In this document: positions 18,936-30,300 of the stretch, piece by piece | Numbering within the stretch: the first letter of the stretch is position 1 | How the letters are laid out: each line of letters begins with the position of its first letter | Assembly: GCA_947425785.1 (NCBI GenBank) | Contig: CANEAY010000010.1 | Coordinates: 28,286-92,285, forward strand | DNA from: an uncultured Pseudoflavonifractor sp. | Lineage (GTDB): Bacteria > Bacillota > Clostridia > Oscillospirales > Oscillospiraceae | Reading direction: 5' to 3' | DNA length: 64,000 bases | Position numbers and translations under genes: made by a program | Notes under the pieces: model-generated | What the model saw: only the letters and a program-made list of their open reading frames with translations | What the model was told of the DNA's origin: nothing | Databases searched by the model: none

Positions 18936-19457
18936 ATGATAAAAATTGCGTTGCTCCAGCTCCTGCCGGCGGGGAGTCTGAAGGAAAATATGGAAAAGGG
19001 GCTCCGCTATTGCAAAGAGGCCAAGCGGCTGGGGGCTGATATCGCCCTGTTTCCGGAGATGTGGAGCTGCGGGTATCACATCCCCCACGGTATGGAACAG
19101 CTGGATCGGCTGGCTGTTTCCGCCGACAGTGCGTTTGTCACAGCCTTCGGTTCTCTGGCAAAGGAACTGGATATGGCCATCGCCACCTGCAATTATCCCG
19201 CCCCCCACCCGGACTGCAACGGTCACTCCACATTGTTTGTCGGTGTGGTATATCTGCCGGAGCTGTCAGGTTCGCGAGACACTTGTGTGTTGGAGGCGGA
19301 CGAGTCGGAAGGGGTGTTCCTGGCCGGGTTGGATGTTGATATGCTGCGGGAATATCGGAAAAGGGAGCGTCCGAACTTAATAAACCGCCGCCCGGAACTC
19401 TATGGGATACTTACAAAAAATAACCCCTTTCCAGTTTGTAGGAGCCGTTATCTATGA
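18936..19457 (+). pseudogene. Carbon-nitrogen hydrolase (nitrilase superfamily) with internal deletion
   Basis: 173 residues against about 290 for intact relatives. The N-terminus is intact (IALLQ, ADIALFPEMWSCGYHIP with the catalytic Glu at residue 41), and the C-terminus is intact (NYPAPHPDCNGHST, LPELSGSRDT, VFLAGLDVDMLREYRKRE). Between MAIAT and NYPAPHP roughly 120 residues are missing in frame, including the stretch carrying the catalytic Lys and Cys, so it cannot be an active amidase. In addition the ORF reads into the terminator stem: one extra A in the run at 19414-19419 would restore a TAA directly after LTK. Both signs point to a decaying gene. The start is ATG 18936 behind AGGGGGAT. 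Confidence 0.8.
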
Positions 19458-19478
19458 TTGGATAACGGCTTCTATTTG
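19443..19478 (+). terminator. Terminator after the nitrilase-like pseudogene
   Basis: Stem AGCCGTTATC / GATAACGGCT with an 8-base loop followed by TTCTATTTGTTTTT. The pseudogene's present stop codon lies inside this stem. Confidence 0.8.
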
Positions 19479-19524
19479 TTTTTACGGGAATATCGGGAAA
19501 AGCGGAAAATTTTTTCTTGGCTGT

Positions 19525-19552
19525 GCAACCTGTGGGATGTAAGTCCCGTTAT
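19525..19552 (+). promoter_or_regulatory. Candidate ECF-type autoregulated promoter of the sigma operon
   Basis: GCAACC (19525-19530), 16-base spacer, CGTTAT (19547-19552). The AAC core at -35 and the CGT core at -10 are the usual marks of ECF sigma promoters, and no sigma-A pair fits this spot. It lies 24 bases ahead of the sigma gene, consistent with autoregulation. Confidence 0.5.
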
Positions 19553-19576
19553 ATTAAATGAGGGAGGTAGATCGGA

Positions 19577-20134
19577 ATGCAGTTAGACGACACCGGGATC
19601 ATCGCGCTCTATTTTCAGAGAGATGAGAGCGCCATTGCCCAGACGGAGGAAAAATACGGCCCATCCTGCCGCAGGGTGGTTAGACGGATATTGTGGGATC
19701 TGCGGGATGTGGACGAGTGCGTCAGCGATACCTGGCTGCGCACCTGGAACGCTATCCCGCCTAAGCGGCCCAACCCCTTGGAGGCATTCCTCCATCGGAT
19801 CGCACGCAATTTGGCTCTCGACCGCTACGACTACACTACGGCGAAGAAGCGGAACACCGCCCTGATGGACGCCTTCCTGGAGCTGAACGAGGATCTGCCT
19901 GCCCCTGGGGACACCGTGACCGACAAAGTGACCTTTCAGGACTTTATGAACCGCTTTCTGCGCCGGCAGAGTAAGGAGCACCGGCTCTATTTTCTGCGGC
20001 GGTACTGGTACGGTATGAGCGTCCGGGAGATCGCCCAGGAGTGTGGTGTGGGGGAGGAAAAGGTCAAATCCGCTTTGTTCCGCACCCGTAATAAACTTCG
20101 TCAAGCCATGGAAGGGGAGGGGATCTCTATATGA
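19577..20134 (+). CDS. ECF-type RNA polymerase sigma factor
   Basis: 185 residues. Region 2 (about 20-90) shows VDECVSDTWLRTWNAIPP and LEAFLHRIARNLALDRYD; region 4 (about 125-180) shows the helix-turn-helix MSVREIAQECGVGEEKVKSALFRT. Domains sigma2 and sigma4 without a full sigma3 are typical of ECF factors that respond to envelope signals. Start ATG 19577 has GAGGGAGG upstream. It overlaps the next gene by 4 bases (ATGA), so sigma and partner are translationally coupled. Confidence 0.93.
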   Translation: MQLDDTGIIALYFQRDESAIAQTEEKYGPSCRRVVRRILWDLRDVDECVSDTWLRTWNAIPPKRPNPLEAFLHRIARNLALDRYDYTTAKKRNTALMDAFLELNEDLPAPGDTVTDKVTFQDFMNRFLRRQSKEHRLYFLRRYWYGMSVREIAQECGVGEEKVKSALFRTRNKLRQAMEGEGISI

Positions 20135-21081
20135 ATGAGGCAACATATGACCGCTTTTTGCTGTTTATGACCGCTGTGCAGGACGACCTGCTGGAGGAGG
20201 CGGCCGTCCTGACCCCGGTCAGAAAGTCCAAGGCCCGCTGGAAGGGACTGGCGGCCGCCGCTGCCTGTCTGTGCGTGATGCTGGGGGCGTTGCTCTGGCA
20301 GGGCAGACAGACTGCCGGCCCGGGGAGCGTGATCACTGCCGCCGACCTGGCCGGGTACGGCTATGAGCTGCCCCTGCCGGTGGATATCCGAGAGGTGCGT
20401 TACGACCTGATCCCGGGCCGGAGCGAGATCCCCATGGCCCAGGCGGAGTTTGACCGGGGCGGTCACGTGGTCACCCTCCGGGCGCTGAAAACCGATCTGC
20501 CCCAGGAGCTGTTCACCGGCCTTGTGGAGACGTGGACGAATCAGCTGGATTGGAGCACCAACGGTATGAGCCTGACTCTGCGCTCCAACGACCGGCTGGC
20601 TCAGGTCAGCTGGTACGCAGATGAGACCCAGTGGTCTGTCAGCTCCGAGATGACTCCCGCCGACCTGTTGGATACGGTGGATGACATCTTTGCCGTCCTG
20701 GGCAATCAGCTCTCCCACGCACCGGATGGAGCCCAGGACATCCATTACAACGCCTTCTATCTGGATGACCTGGCGGTGGGGGAGACCACCTTTACCCTGG
20801 ACGGTGTTTCGTGTGCCTATCGCATCGCGCCTACCTATGATGTGAGTCCTGACTTTGCCGACATTTCCGGCCTGGAGGGGGACTTTGCCCACCGTGGGGA
20901 GGCCGAGGTGGGCTGGTGCCCTGCCCGGATAGCCTGGAATGACGAGGGCGCAGGCAAGATCCTGTGGTTCGACGTCGTCCCCGGCCAGCTGTACAGTCTC
21001 ACCGTGGACAGCGGCGCTGCGGCAGAGGGGCTTCTGGAGCTTGCCAACCAGCTGTTTGCTCCCGCCCAGGGGGAGTTTTAA
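20131..21081 (+). CDS. Membrane-anchored anti-sigma-like protein
   Basis: 316 residues. A short cytoplasmic N-terminus (1-46, DLLEEAAVLTPVRKSKARWK) is followed by one membrane segment (about 47-66, LAAAAACLCVMLGALLW) and a ~240-residue extracytoplasmic domain with no motif I recognise. This is the layout of anti-sigma factors that hold an ECF sigma at the membrane until a signal arrives. Coupling to the sigma gene supports this. A zinc anti-sigma HxxxCxxC motif is absent. The gene downstream is the giant surface protein, which the pair may sense or control. Confidence 0.8.
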   Translation: MNEATYDRFLLFMTAVQDDLLEEAAVLTPVRKSKARWKGLAAAAACLCVMLGALLWQGRQTAGPGSVITAADLAGYGYELPLPVDIREVRYDLIPGRSEIPMAQAEFDRGGHVVTLRALKTDLPQELFTGLVETWTNQLDWSTNGMSLTLRSNDRLAQVSWYADETQWSVSSEMTPADLLDTVDDIFAVLGNQLSHAPDGAQDIHYNAFYLDDLAVGETTFTLDGVSCAYRIAPTYDVSPDFADISGLEGDFAHRGEAEVGWCPARIAWNDEGAGKILWFDVVPGQLYSLTVDSGAAAEGLLELANQLFAPAQGEF

Positions 21082-21115
21082 GCAAATACGAACAGACACA
21101 GAAAGTGGAGCCGGC

Positions 21116-21154
21116 TCCACGCCTCCCCTGTCCAAAGGACAGGGGAGGCGTGGA
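21116..21154. repeat. Perfect 18-19-bp palindromic hairpin element
   Basis: CTCCACGCCTCCCCTGTCC, AAA, then the exact complement. There is no T-run after it, so it is not a standard terminator. Palindromes built on CCTCCCCT...AGGGGAGG are scattered in genomes of this family, so I take it as a dispersed palindromic repeat; it may still trim or stabilise the anti-sigma mRNA 3' end. Confidence 0.6.
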
Positions 21155-21239
21155 GGGTTGGCAAAAGGTCATATCTCAGGCAGGCAGGGAGAAAGACAAC
21201 ATGGAAGAGATCAACAAAGGGAAAATTTTTCCTACAACC

Positions 21240-21268
21240 TTGAAAATATGGGCCGATTTTGATATAAT
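21240..21268 (+). promoter_or_regulatory. Sigma-A promoter of the giant surface-protein gene
   Basis: TTGAAA (21240-21245), 17-base spacer, TATAAT (21263-21268). Predicted start near 21275 gives a 107-base leader. The 21082-21381 gap holds no gene: it contains the palindromic repeat, this promoter and two leader hairpins. Confidence 0.8.
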
Positions 21269-21274
21269 TTTTGC

Positions 21275-21317
21275 GGCATAGACGTCTATGCCTTTGTCTT
21301 TCCGGGGGAAAGACAAA
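21275..21317 (+). other. Two leader hairpins at the 5' end of the giant-gene mRNA
   Basis: GGCATAGACGTCTATGCC (21275-21292) is a perfect palindrome that starts at the predicted +1. Directly after it, TTTGTCTTTCC-GGG-GGAAAGACAAA (21293-21317) forms an 11-bp stem. Neither has a terminator T-run. A 5'-terminal hairpin can protect long mRNAs; an unknown regulatory role is also possible. Confidence 0.55.
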
Positions 21318-21381
21318 AAGAACCCTATACACAAAGCAGAAAATGACCGATACCCCTTGAATGGATAAGGAGAAAACCGCG

Positions 21382-24300
21382 ATGAAAAGAAAAAGTAGAA
21401 AAGCGATACAGCGTAGTATGGCCGCCTGCCTGACGGCGTGTTTGGTCTTGAGCCAGATGCCGTCTATGCCGGCCTTTGCGGCAGAGCGGGCCCACACCCT
21501 GCGCTCCCATGACTGCCGAACCAGGGCGGGGACTGTTGTCTCCAGTTTTTCTGATCTGAAGGCAGCGGTGGCCGGCGGTACGGGTGAGATCGATCTGACC
21601 CTGTCCAGCGGCGGAGACTGGTCTGCCAGGTCGACCATCGTGATCCCCAACGGAAAGACTGTCCATCTACAGGTGGCCGCAGGGGAGACGGTGACCATGA
21701 CCCGGGCCGGAGGCTTTTTGAACGGGGCGATTTTCGACGTGCAGACAGGGGGCAGGCTCATCCTGGGCAGCGGCTCTGTGGAGTACACAGGAGCTGACCT
21801 GACAGCGGCGGCCCAGGCGGGGAACTATACGGTACGCTCTGACAGTTCCGCCGGAGCGTTGGTCATTGACGGTGGCGCGGTATGGGAGAACCCCGTTGAC
21901 TGGACACCCTCCAATTTTGGAGACCCCTCCGGCAGATCGGCAGTCCTGTATGATGAGGCGGGGACGCAGAAACGATACACAAACACTGGGTTGGTGGCCT
22001 CGGCGGCCCTCGTTGTCAGCACGGGTACCGTGGACATTTGGGATGGGACAGTTCTCTGCAATAATGTGACCACCGGTATGTATGGCAGCGCCATACAGAG
22101 CAACCGGGGTTCTACGCTGAATATGTATGGCGGAGAGGTATCCCGGTGCGCTGTGGCCAGCAATACCAATGACACCGGCCGGGGCGCCGTTTTTGTGGGA
22201 AATTTCAATACGGGCAACTGGAACAGCAAAATAGAACCCACCAACACCCATTTCAATCTTTACGGCGGCAAGATCACTCGGAACGCCGCCAGCGGCGGCG
22301 GCAACCAGGACGGCGGCGGCGTCAGCGTGGAGCAGGGCTATATGGACTTGTACGGCGGCGAGGTATCCTATAACCATGCCGGCGTCTGGTATTCCTCCTC
22401 CAGCAGTGGTGACGGCGGCGGCATCATGGCCCGCAATTATGCCCAGTTCCATATGTGGGGCGGCAGTGTGGTGCACAATTTTGCCGGCGGTTATGGCGGC
22501 GGTATCGTGGCTTGGAACGCCCAGGTGCACATCCATGGCGGTGAGGTCATCCAGAATCGGGCCAGCTACGGCGGCGGCCTGGCCATCGCCTCCGGCAATA
22601 ACCAAAAGGGCGAGATCAGTGCCAAGGCTACCATGACCGGGGGCGTCATCGCCTATAACGAGGCCATCCAGACGGCCAGTGATGCCAGTGTCAGTGCCAC
22701 CGCCGGCGTGGGCGGCGGCATCTGTGTGGGCAGCGGCACCCGCACCCAGGGCTCTACCCTGGAGCTGTCCGGCGGTGAGATCAGCCAGAATATTGCCGCC
22801 AATGGCGGTGGTATGGGCGTCTACGCCGGCGGCGGTCAGGCGGAGGGGAACATCAGCAATACCGCCGTCTCCATGTCCGGGGACTTCCAGCTGACCAACA
22901 ACTTTGCCGACCGAAACGGCAACGGTATGTATATCACCAATCAGGATCCCAGCGGCGGCAACCCCAATAACCGCCACTACCTGGTCACCCTGTCCGGCGG
23001 CGCCCAGGTGGACACCAACAACCCGGTGTACTTTGACAACCTGTGCGTGGGTCAGGTGCCGGTGAAGGTGACGGACGTGCTGACCACAGAGGGGACGGCG
23101 GCCATATTTGAGTTCTCCGACAGCTTTTGGAACGGCGGTGGAAGCGGCTACGACAAGGCCGCCGATGGGCGGCGTGTGGTGGACTTTGCCAGGGATGTGC
23201 AGGAGAATAAGATCGCCCTGGAGAATATCTTCTGGTACCTGAAGATGGACGGAAAGGCCCTCAGCCTTCAGCAACTGAAGGAAAACCCCCAATACACTAT
23301 CCGCAACGGCACCCCGGTGACGGTGGACGGGAAGATCTACTACCGGATCTATGCCAGCCTCAGCGACGCCTTTCAGGAGGCGGAGGATGGGGACACTCTC
23401 TATATCTTTTACAATACTACCGTCGGCACCCCGGCAGTCCTGACGGGAAAGCGCGTGACTCTGATGGCGGAGAGCACTTCCTCCGCGGGTCGGGATGCGG
23501 GCCTTTCCGGCGCAGGGCCGGTCAAGACCTGCTGGTTGGAAAACAGCGAGTACGGGTATACGGTGATGCGGGGCAATTTCCTGAAATATGTGGGAGGTGG
23601 AAAGGGGACATACGCGATCACCGGCGGCGCGGCTGCGGCCGCCCCCGGCGGGGACTATACCCTGGACAACGCCGCTGACGGCGCCACCCACTACAATGTC
23701 CGCAACGACTACACCATCACTCTGTCCCGGCAGCTCTATCTGGGAGAGGACTCCAAGGGCAATTTTCCTGGGGAGGGGGCAGTGGTCGTAGAGCAGGACG
23801 CCGCTCTGGAGGTGGGGCAGACAGCCATTGCCGGCATGGGGGCGGGAGCCCTTACCTTTGACGGCAATCTGTCCTCCCCCAAGGAGGGCCCTATGTTTCA
23901 GACCGCCGGTGCCCTGGCCCTCCACAGCGGTATCATCATCAAAAACCATTCCAACTACTCCCTGGCCCACCCCGGCGCGGTGGAAGTCCGGGGCGGCAGC
24001 CTGGTCATGGACGAGGGCGTGGCCATCACAGGGAACGTATCCCCGGTGGCGGGGGCGGTCTATGTGTCCCAGGGGGGCAGCTTTACCATGAACGGCGGCT
24101 CCATTACAAAGAACGACGGTGCCATGCCCCGGTACGGCTTTTCCAACGCCGGCGGGGCAAGGCTGAATACTTATGATACCGCCTATTGGGGCCAGAGCAA
24201 ATACTACTCCGGCGCCGGTGCGGTCTGCAACCTGGGTACCTTCACGCTGAAGGGCGGCATTCTGTCGGACAACCGGGGCGAATACGGCGCCCTAGCCAAC

Positions 24301-27300
24301 CTGGGCCAGGGTATCATGGATCTGCAGGGGGGTACCATCACCGGCAACCACGCCCAGGTGGGAACAGGGGCGGGAGAGAACGCCCTCACGATCACCGGCT
24401 ACACCGAGGGAGCCAACCCTGCGATCCCTGCACCGGCGGAGTGGGCGGAAAACGCCGGTTCTGGCGGTGGCCTGTACCAGGGCGGCGGAGAAGTCCTGGT
24501 GGGCAGCGGCATGTCCATCTCGGGCAACACCGCCCGGAATGGCGGCGGTGTGGCCGTGGGCAAGGGAAGAGACCTGATCCGATCCATCAGCGGTTATACC
24601 ATGGCGGCAGGCGGTTGGGAGAGTATTACCGGCACTGGGGAGATCCCCGCTAAAGTTCCCTCTTATGGGGCCATAAAAGGGGTGGAGACTGACCCGGAGA
24701 GCCTTGAGATCCGCTCCGGCAGCGCTCTGACGGATAACCGGGCGGAGCTCCTGGGCGGCGGTGTTTTTGCTGTGGGCACAGGGGATAGCGTTACCCTGGA
24801 GTCCGGCGTGATCTTCCAGCGCAACAGCGCCAAGGCCGGCGGCGGCCTGGCGGCCTCCGATGGGGGGAGCGTGACCTTCTCCAACGAGGTCACGGAAAAC
24901 ACTGCCCTTTATGGCGGCGGCGTATATGTGGGCGGCGGCAGCACTGTCACCGCCCGGGGGAACCTGACCTCCAATCAGGCCCAGCACGGCGGCGGCGCCT
25001 ATGTGGACAGTGGGACGGAAGCCCCGGAAGGCCCCGGCCCTGTGGCGGCTCCGGCTCTGGCGGGTAAATTGCTCCTGGACGGTGCCTTGGTCAACAACAA
25101 CCGCCTGGAGGGCCAGGGCCTGGGCGTGGGTATTTATAACCGGGGCGACCTGGAGCTGACTGCGGCAGAGGGCAGTCAGCCCACGATCAGTTATAACGAC
25201 CGCGTCTATCTGGAGGCGGGGCAGGTGGTGACCCTGTCCAGTTCCTACGACATCACCCACAGCGCTCAGAACGGGAACAACAGACTGACCCTGGAGTCCC
25301 GGGAGACTAAGAACGGCACCCAGATCGTGGTCGCCGCCAGTCCGGCCCAGGCTGCCGCTACCTTGAACAGCGGTTTTATCACCCATTATACCCATCCCAT
25401 GGCCCAGAACAATACCGCTCCCGCCCAGTTGGAGCTGAATGCGGTGCCGGTGGTCTACTATGACCGCTTTACCGCTAAGGACGACTTGGACTCTCATTAT
25501 GTGGAAGTGCCCTACGCCAGCGGAGACACGGTGATCTTCCAAAACTTCGGCGTGGGAGAGGACGCAAACTTCCAGACCCCAAGCGGCATGAGCTTCCTGC
25601 GCTGGGTCACCATTGACGCCCAGGGCCGCTACCTGGACACCGCCGGGCAGGTGGTTGACAGCCCCGACAAGGCTCATACCTATTACGCGGGCAATACTAT
25701 CACAGGTATTCGCAGTCCGGTGTACCTAGAAGCGGTCTACGGCACGGTGAGCTACTCCGCCCTGCTCCAGGTGATGGATGAGGAGGGGAATGTGCTCCAC
25801 GATGACCACATGGGGAAGATCTCCCTGGGGGGCGCCACCTACAACAGCAGTACCGGCGAATACTCCTTTGCCATGGGTACCCCCATGGATGTAAACGCCG
25901 CCCCGTCAGAGGCGGCCGGCGGCCAGACGGTGCTCCAGGATCTTCTGATCTACGAACGGGTGAGCCAGCAGGAGAGCAACCAGGATCTTCAGGTCAACGG
26001 CGCATGGTGGACTCCAGTGGCCCGGGCCGAGATGGAGGAGGAGACCCTGGAGATCCCCGGCGGTGGGACAAAGACCGTCCGGGCCACCGGGCGGATGACC
26101 GGGGTGACTGTTATCAAGGTGGGAACTGCGGCTTCGCTGGATGAGAAGGGGAATTTCACCTACACCGCTTCCAACAAAGACATCTTAGTGAGAGCCCGGT
26201 TCAAGCCAGCCATGGTGCGTTTGGACATGGGGGAGAAGGATGCCCCCATTGCCTTTACCGGCTGCTATGACAATATGCATGAGGCCGTCAGTGCCATGGC
26301 CCGGCGGGTCAAGGAGGGCCAGAGAACGGTACAGTACACCTTTACTCTACTGGCTCCCAACAGCGTCGATGCGAATGGGAACCCCACCGTGCTTTACTAC
26401 GGAGCGGAGGGAGAAGCACCTGACCGGTGTATCGATAATGATATCGTCAGCACTCTGGGCGTGGGTGATGTTCTCCATATCACCTATGATTTGAACGGTT
26501 ATATCCTGGACTATCAGCACTTTGGGGAACGAAATCTAAAAAAGTATGATATGACCATCAAAAACGGTACGGTGGTATATAACGGGAATACAGACAGGAC
26601 GAATCCGGATGACCCCAAGCCCAGTGCCTTCCGGGTGGCGGAGGGGACATTGACCCTGGAGGGCCTCAAGATCGTGACCACCGGGATCCCCGTTGGCGGC
26701 AACAATGACAAGGTCTATTCCGCCAAGGTCATGGAAAATGGTACTCTGAACATCGGCCGGGGCTGTACCCTGGAGGATGTGTTTATCTATACAGACCCGG
26801 ACATCAAGGATGTGCCGGTGGGAGGTGTCAGCCGGAATTCCGGCCATGTCACCGTGACCAATACCTTTGTGGAGGGCAGGGCGGAGCCGGTGGCTGCCCT
26901 CTACCTGGACAACTGGGATTTTCAGAATCAGGTGCGCCGGGTCATTGAGCTCAGCGACAGTCTGGCGGCCCGGGAGGGCGTTTCCATCCGGCGGATGTTC
27001 ACTCTGAAGGATGCCAGCATGGGTCGGCAGAAGGATCACGCCAAATACTGGTTTATCGGCACCGACGGAAAGCTCTACAAGAAGGCGGCAGCCGTCCTGC
27101 CGGAGCTGCAGCTGGAGAACCGGGGGCAGCAGGATCCCCTGACCCGTTACTGGGACTATCAGGATAAGCGGGGAAAGGCGGAGATCGGCCAGCCTGATCC
27201 CGCGGATGAGGATAAAATCGGCCTGGGGCCGGCCTGGATCGGCGGTTATCCCTTCTTCTACGACTATTACAGCACCTACGGCTTTGACAGCCATACCGCC

Positions 27301-30300
27301 ATATCCCTCAAAGCCCAACTGCTGGATGGAGAGGGAGAGTATTTGGAGATCGACCGGGGCACCGTGGCTTTTACCGTGAGCCGGACGACGCATCAAGAGA
27401 ACGGCGACACCAGTACCCGCCGGAACTTTAGTGGTACCACGGGCTTGACCGGCCAGGGCTCCGCACTTCTCAATTTTCCCACTCTGGCGGAGCTTCCTGT
27501 GACGGAGCGGCTGGATCTGGAGAACTGGGTCGCGCCCCAAAACTATTATGTGGTCACTGCTGCCTGGGCTGGGGCCGGCCAATATGCGCCCCAATACGCC
27601 GAGTTTTGGAACTTTACCCAAGGGATCATGGAGGAGGACTATACCGGGGTTTCCGGCGGCACTCTCACCGGCGCTTTGCGTCTATCCATTCAGGGGAAGG
27701 AACTCTCCAGCGACAGCGTCCACATTGCCGCCATCACCCCCGGCAGTGCGGAGTATGTTGGCCCCAAGGGCATGGAGAACGGGTATACCTCCGCCCCCAC
27801 CGTGAGCCGGGTAGTGGACGACAGTCTGAACCGTGCCATGGCGCCGGAGACGGACTATCATATTTATTACGCGGCCCTGACCGAGGATCTCTCCGCTGGA
27901 GTCGTCCGGGGAGAGGACGGTGTTCCTCTGGAGTGCGCCTACAAGGATAAGACCTATTACTATCTGGCCGGCGCCAACGGTGGAAAGATCTACTACAGTA
28001 TGGGCGGCGAAGGGGCGATGGACGGTCAATCCCCCGCTGCGGCCAGAGATCTAAATGGTGCCCCGGCAGGGAGTTATTCCGTGGCCCTGGAGGCGGAGAC
28101 CTTGCCCAACTCCAACTATATTGGACAGTCGGGCTGGAAGAATGCCCGCTTTACCATCCGGCCTTACAGTGGGGTCTTGTCTATTGACGGCCCAAACCAT
28201 GTGGTGGTGGCGCCGGGGGAGAGCTATGAGGAAGAGATCACCGCCGTATTCTCCGGGAATCGAAGCGCCGTAGCGGTTACTGACCGTTACGGCAATGAGC
28301 TTCCCCTGTCGGAGTGTGCCTTCACCTTTGCTCCCATCAGCGGCAGTGCCAAACTGGATGACCGGGGGTGGCCGTCGGAGGAGGGCCTCTACAACCTGGT
28401 GGTCAAGGCTACCGGGCATAAAAACGGCACCTTGCAGCTGCCCGGTGTGGAATTGAATGGGAAGAGGAATCCCAACTATGATGACACCGCGGCGGGATAT
28501 CTGGCCATTTTGATCACCGATAAGCCTTTGGACGTGTTCTTTGTGCCGGAGGTGGTCAGCGCACCCTATACGGGACAGATCTATACCAGCGACATGGTGA
28601 AGGCCCTGGATGGGGAATCCTCCGGCTACCAAGTCTGGAAGGTTCGGGTGAACGACCAGGGCAAGCCTGTGAACGCTGCGGGCCAGGTGATCGACGTAAC
28701 GGATATCCCCACCCAGGGCGCCGACCGTCAGCGCCTTCCCAGCAATCAGTACCGGGTGGAGATCGGTTCCCCCCAGCACACCCCAAGAAAGGTGGGGGCC
28801 TACACCATGGTGGTAACTGACATCAGCGGCGGTTACATTGGGATCGGTACTTTGAAGATCACCTCGGAGACCATCCAGGAGCTGAAGCTCAGCGAGAGCT
28901 CCGCTGTCTACACCGGGGTGGATCATACCCCCGAGGTCACTGTCACTGACAGTCAGGGCCAGCTCCTGACCCTGAATCGGGATTACATCCTGCGCCTCAC
29001 CGATGCCAGCGGCCATGTAGTGTCCGCCCCCATCAACGCTGGGAGCTATACTTATACTGCGGTGGGCATCAACAATTATGTGGACAGTGAAAACCGAACG
29101 GCATCCTACCAGGTGCAGCCCAAGAGTTTGGACAATTCCGACCAGGATCTGCTCCAAGGTATTCGGGGCGTGATCCTGGATGCGCCCACCTATGCCATGA
29201 CCAATGGGGTAGACGCTGTGATACCCCGGTATTCTCTCTATTATAACGGTATGGGCCTGATCCGCGGGGACGCGGCCAACGCCGATTATACCCAGGTCAT
29301 CACCAAAGAGGGGGCGGAGGTAGCTGCGGCCAGAGAGCCGGGGACGTACCTCTTCACCATCACAGGCAAGGGCAACTATACCGGCCAGACCCGATTTGCC
29401 CTGACGGTGGTGCAAAACAGCAGCGACCTTCAGATTACCAACATCTCGGAATATACCTATAACGGCGGCAATTTTGACAGCTACCGCTGGCAGGAGAACG
29501 CCGTGGTCAACTGGACACCGGCGGGTTCTACCACCCGGAGCTTGGATCCCTACCGCTTCCAGGTGACTTTGCAGCAAGTGGGGCCGGACGGGAGCTGGCT
29601 TGCCGTGGACGATGGGGAAGAGCTGGACGCGGGGCTTTACCTGCTGACTCTGAAGCCCCAGGCGGATTACGCCGCCCAGATCGACGGCCTGGAGGAGAAT
29701 ACGGCGGGTAGCTGTATGTTTCAGATCCAGCGCAGAAACGTGACCATTCAGCTCAATCCCAGCTCAAAGGTATATGGGGAGAACGACCCGGATTTTGCCC
29801 GGCAGGGCTATACAACCAACCTGACAGGGGCGGAGGCCAACGGCTTTTTTGCCCACGACCAAAACCGGCTCTCCGGCCAGTTCGGCCGCAACACCGGCGA
29901 GGATGTGCGCAACAGCGGCTACCGCTACACCCTGGGCAGTTTCAGTGCTGGGGACAACTACGTTCTTAACGTTAGCGTGGAAACTGTTTTTAACATCGAG
30001 CCTAAGGATATCAGTCTTCCCACCGCCGGTCAGGAGGACGACATCCGCGTGGAACGGCGAGAGAGCATGTCTTACACCGGCTATGCGCTGGAGCCGATCC
30101 AATCGGTGACCTATACTGCCCAGCGGGGAGAACTGGCGCTGACCGATCAGGCCAGCTATCTCCTGACCTATGAGCGGTGGATCCCCGGCCCCTTGGGCTG
30201 TGCCCCGGACTGCGCACTGCCGGACTGTACCCACCACTGGGAGACCATGGCCGCCACCCCCACCGACGCGGCCTGGTACCGGGTGACTCTGGACAGCGAC

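Noticed and set aside
21233..21262. ECF-like boxes (ACAACC ... CGATTT) ahead of the giant gene
   Set aside because: The spacer is 14 bases against 16 in the sigma gene's own candidate promoter, and a consensus sigma-A promoter with a 17-base spacer overlaps it.
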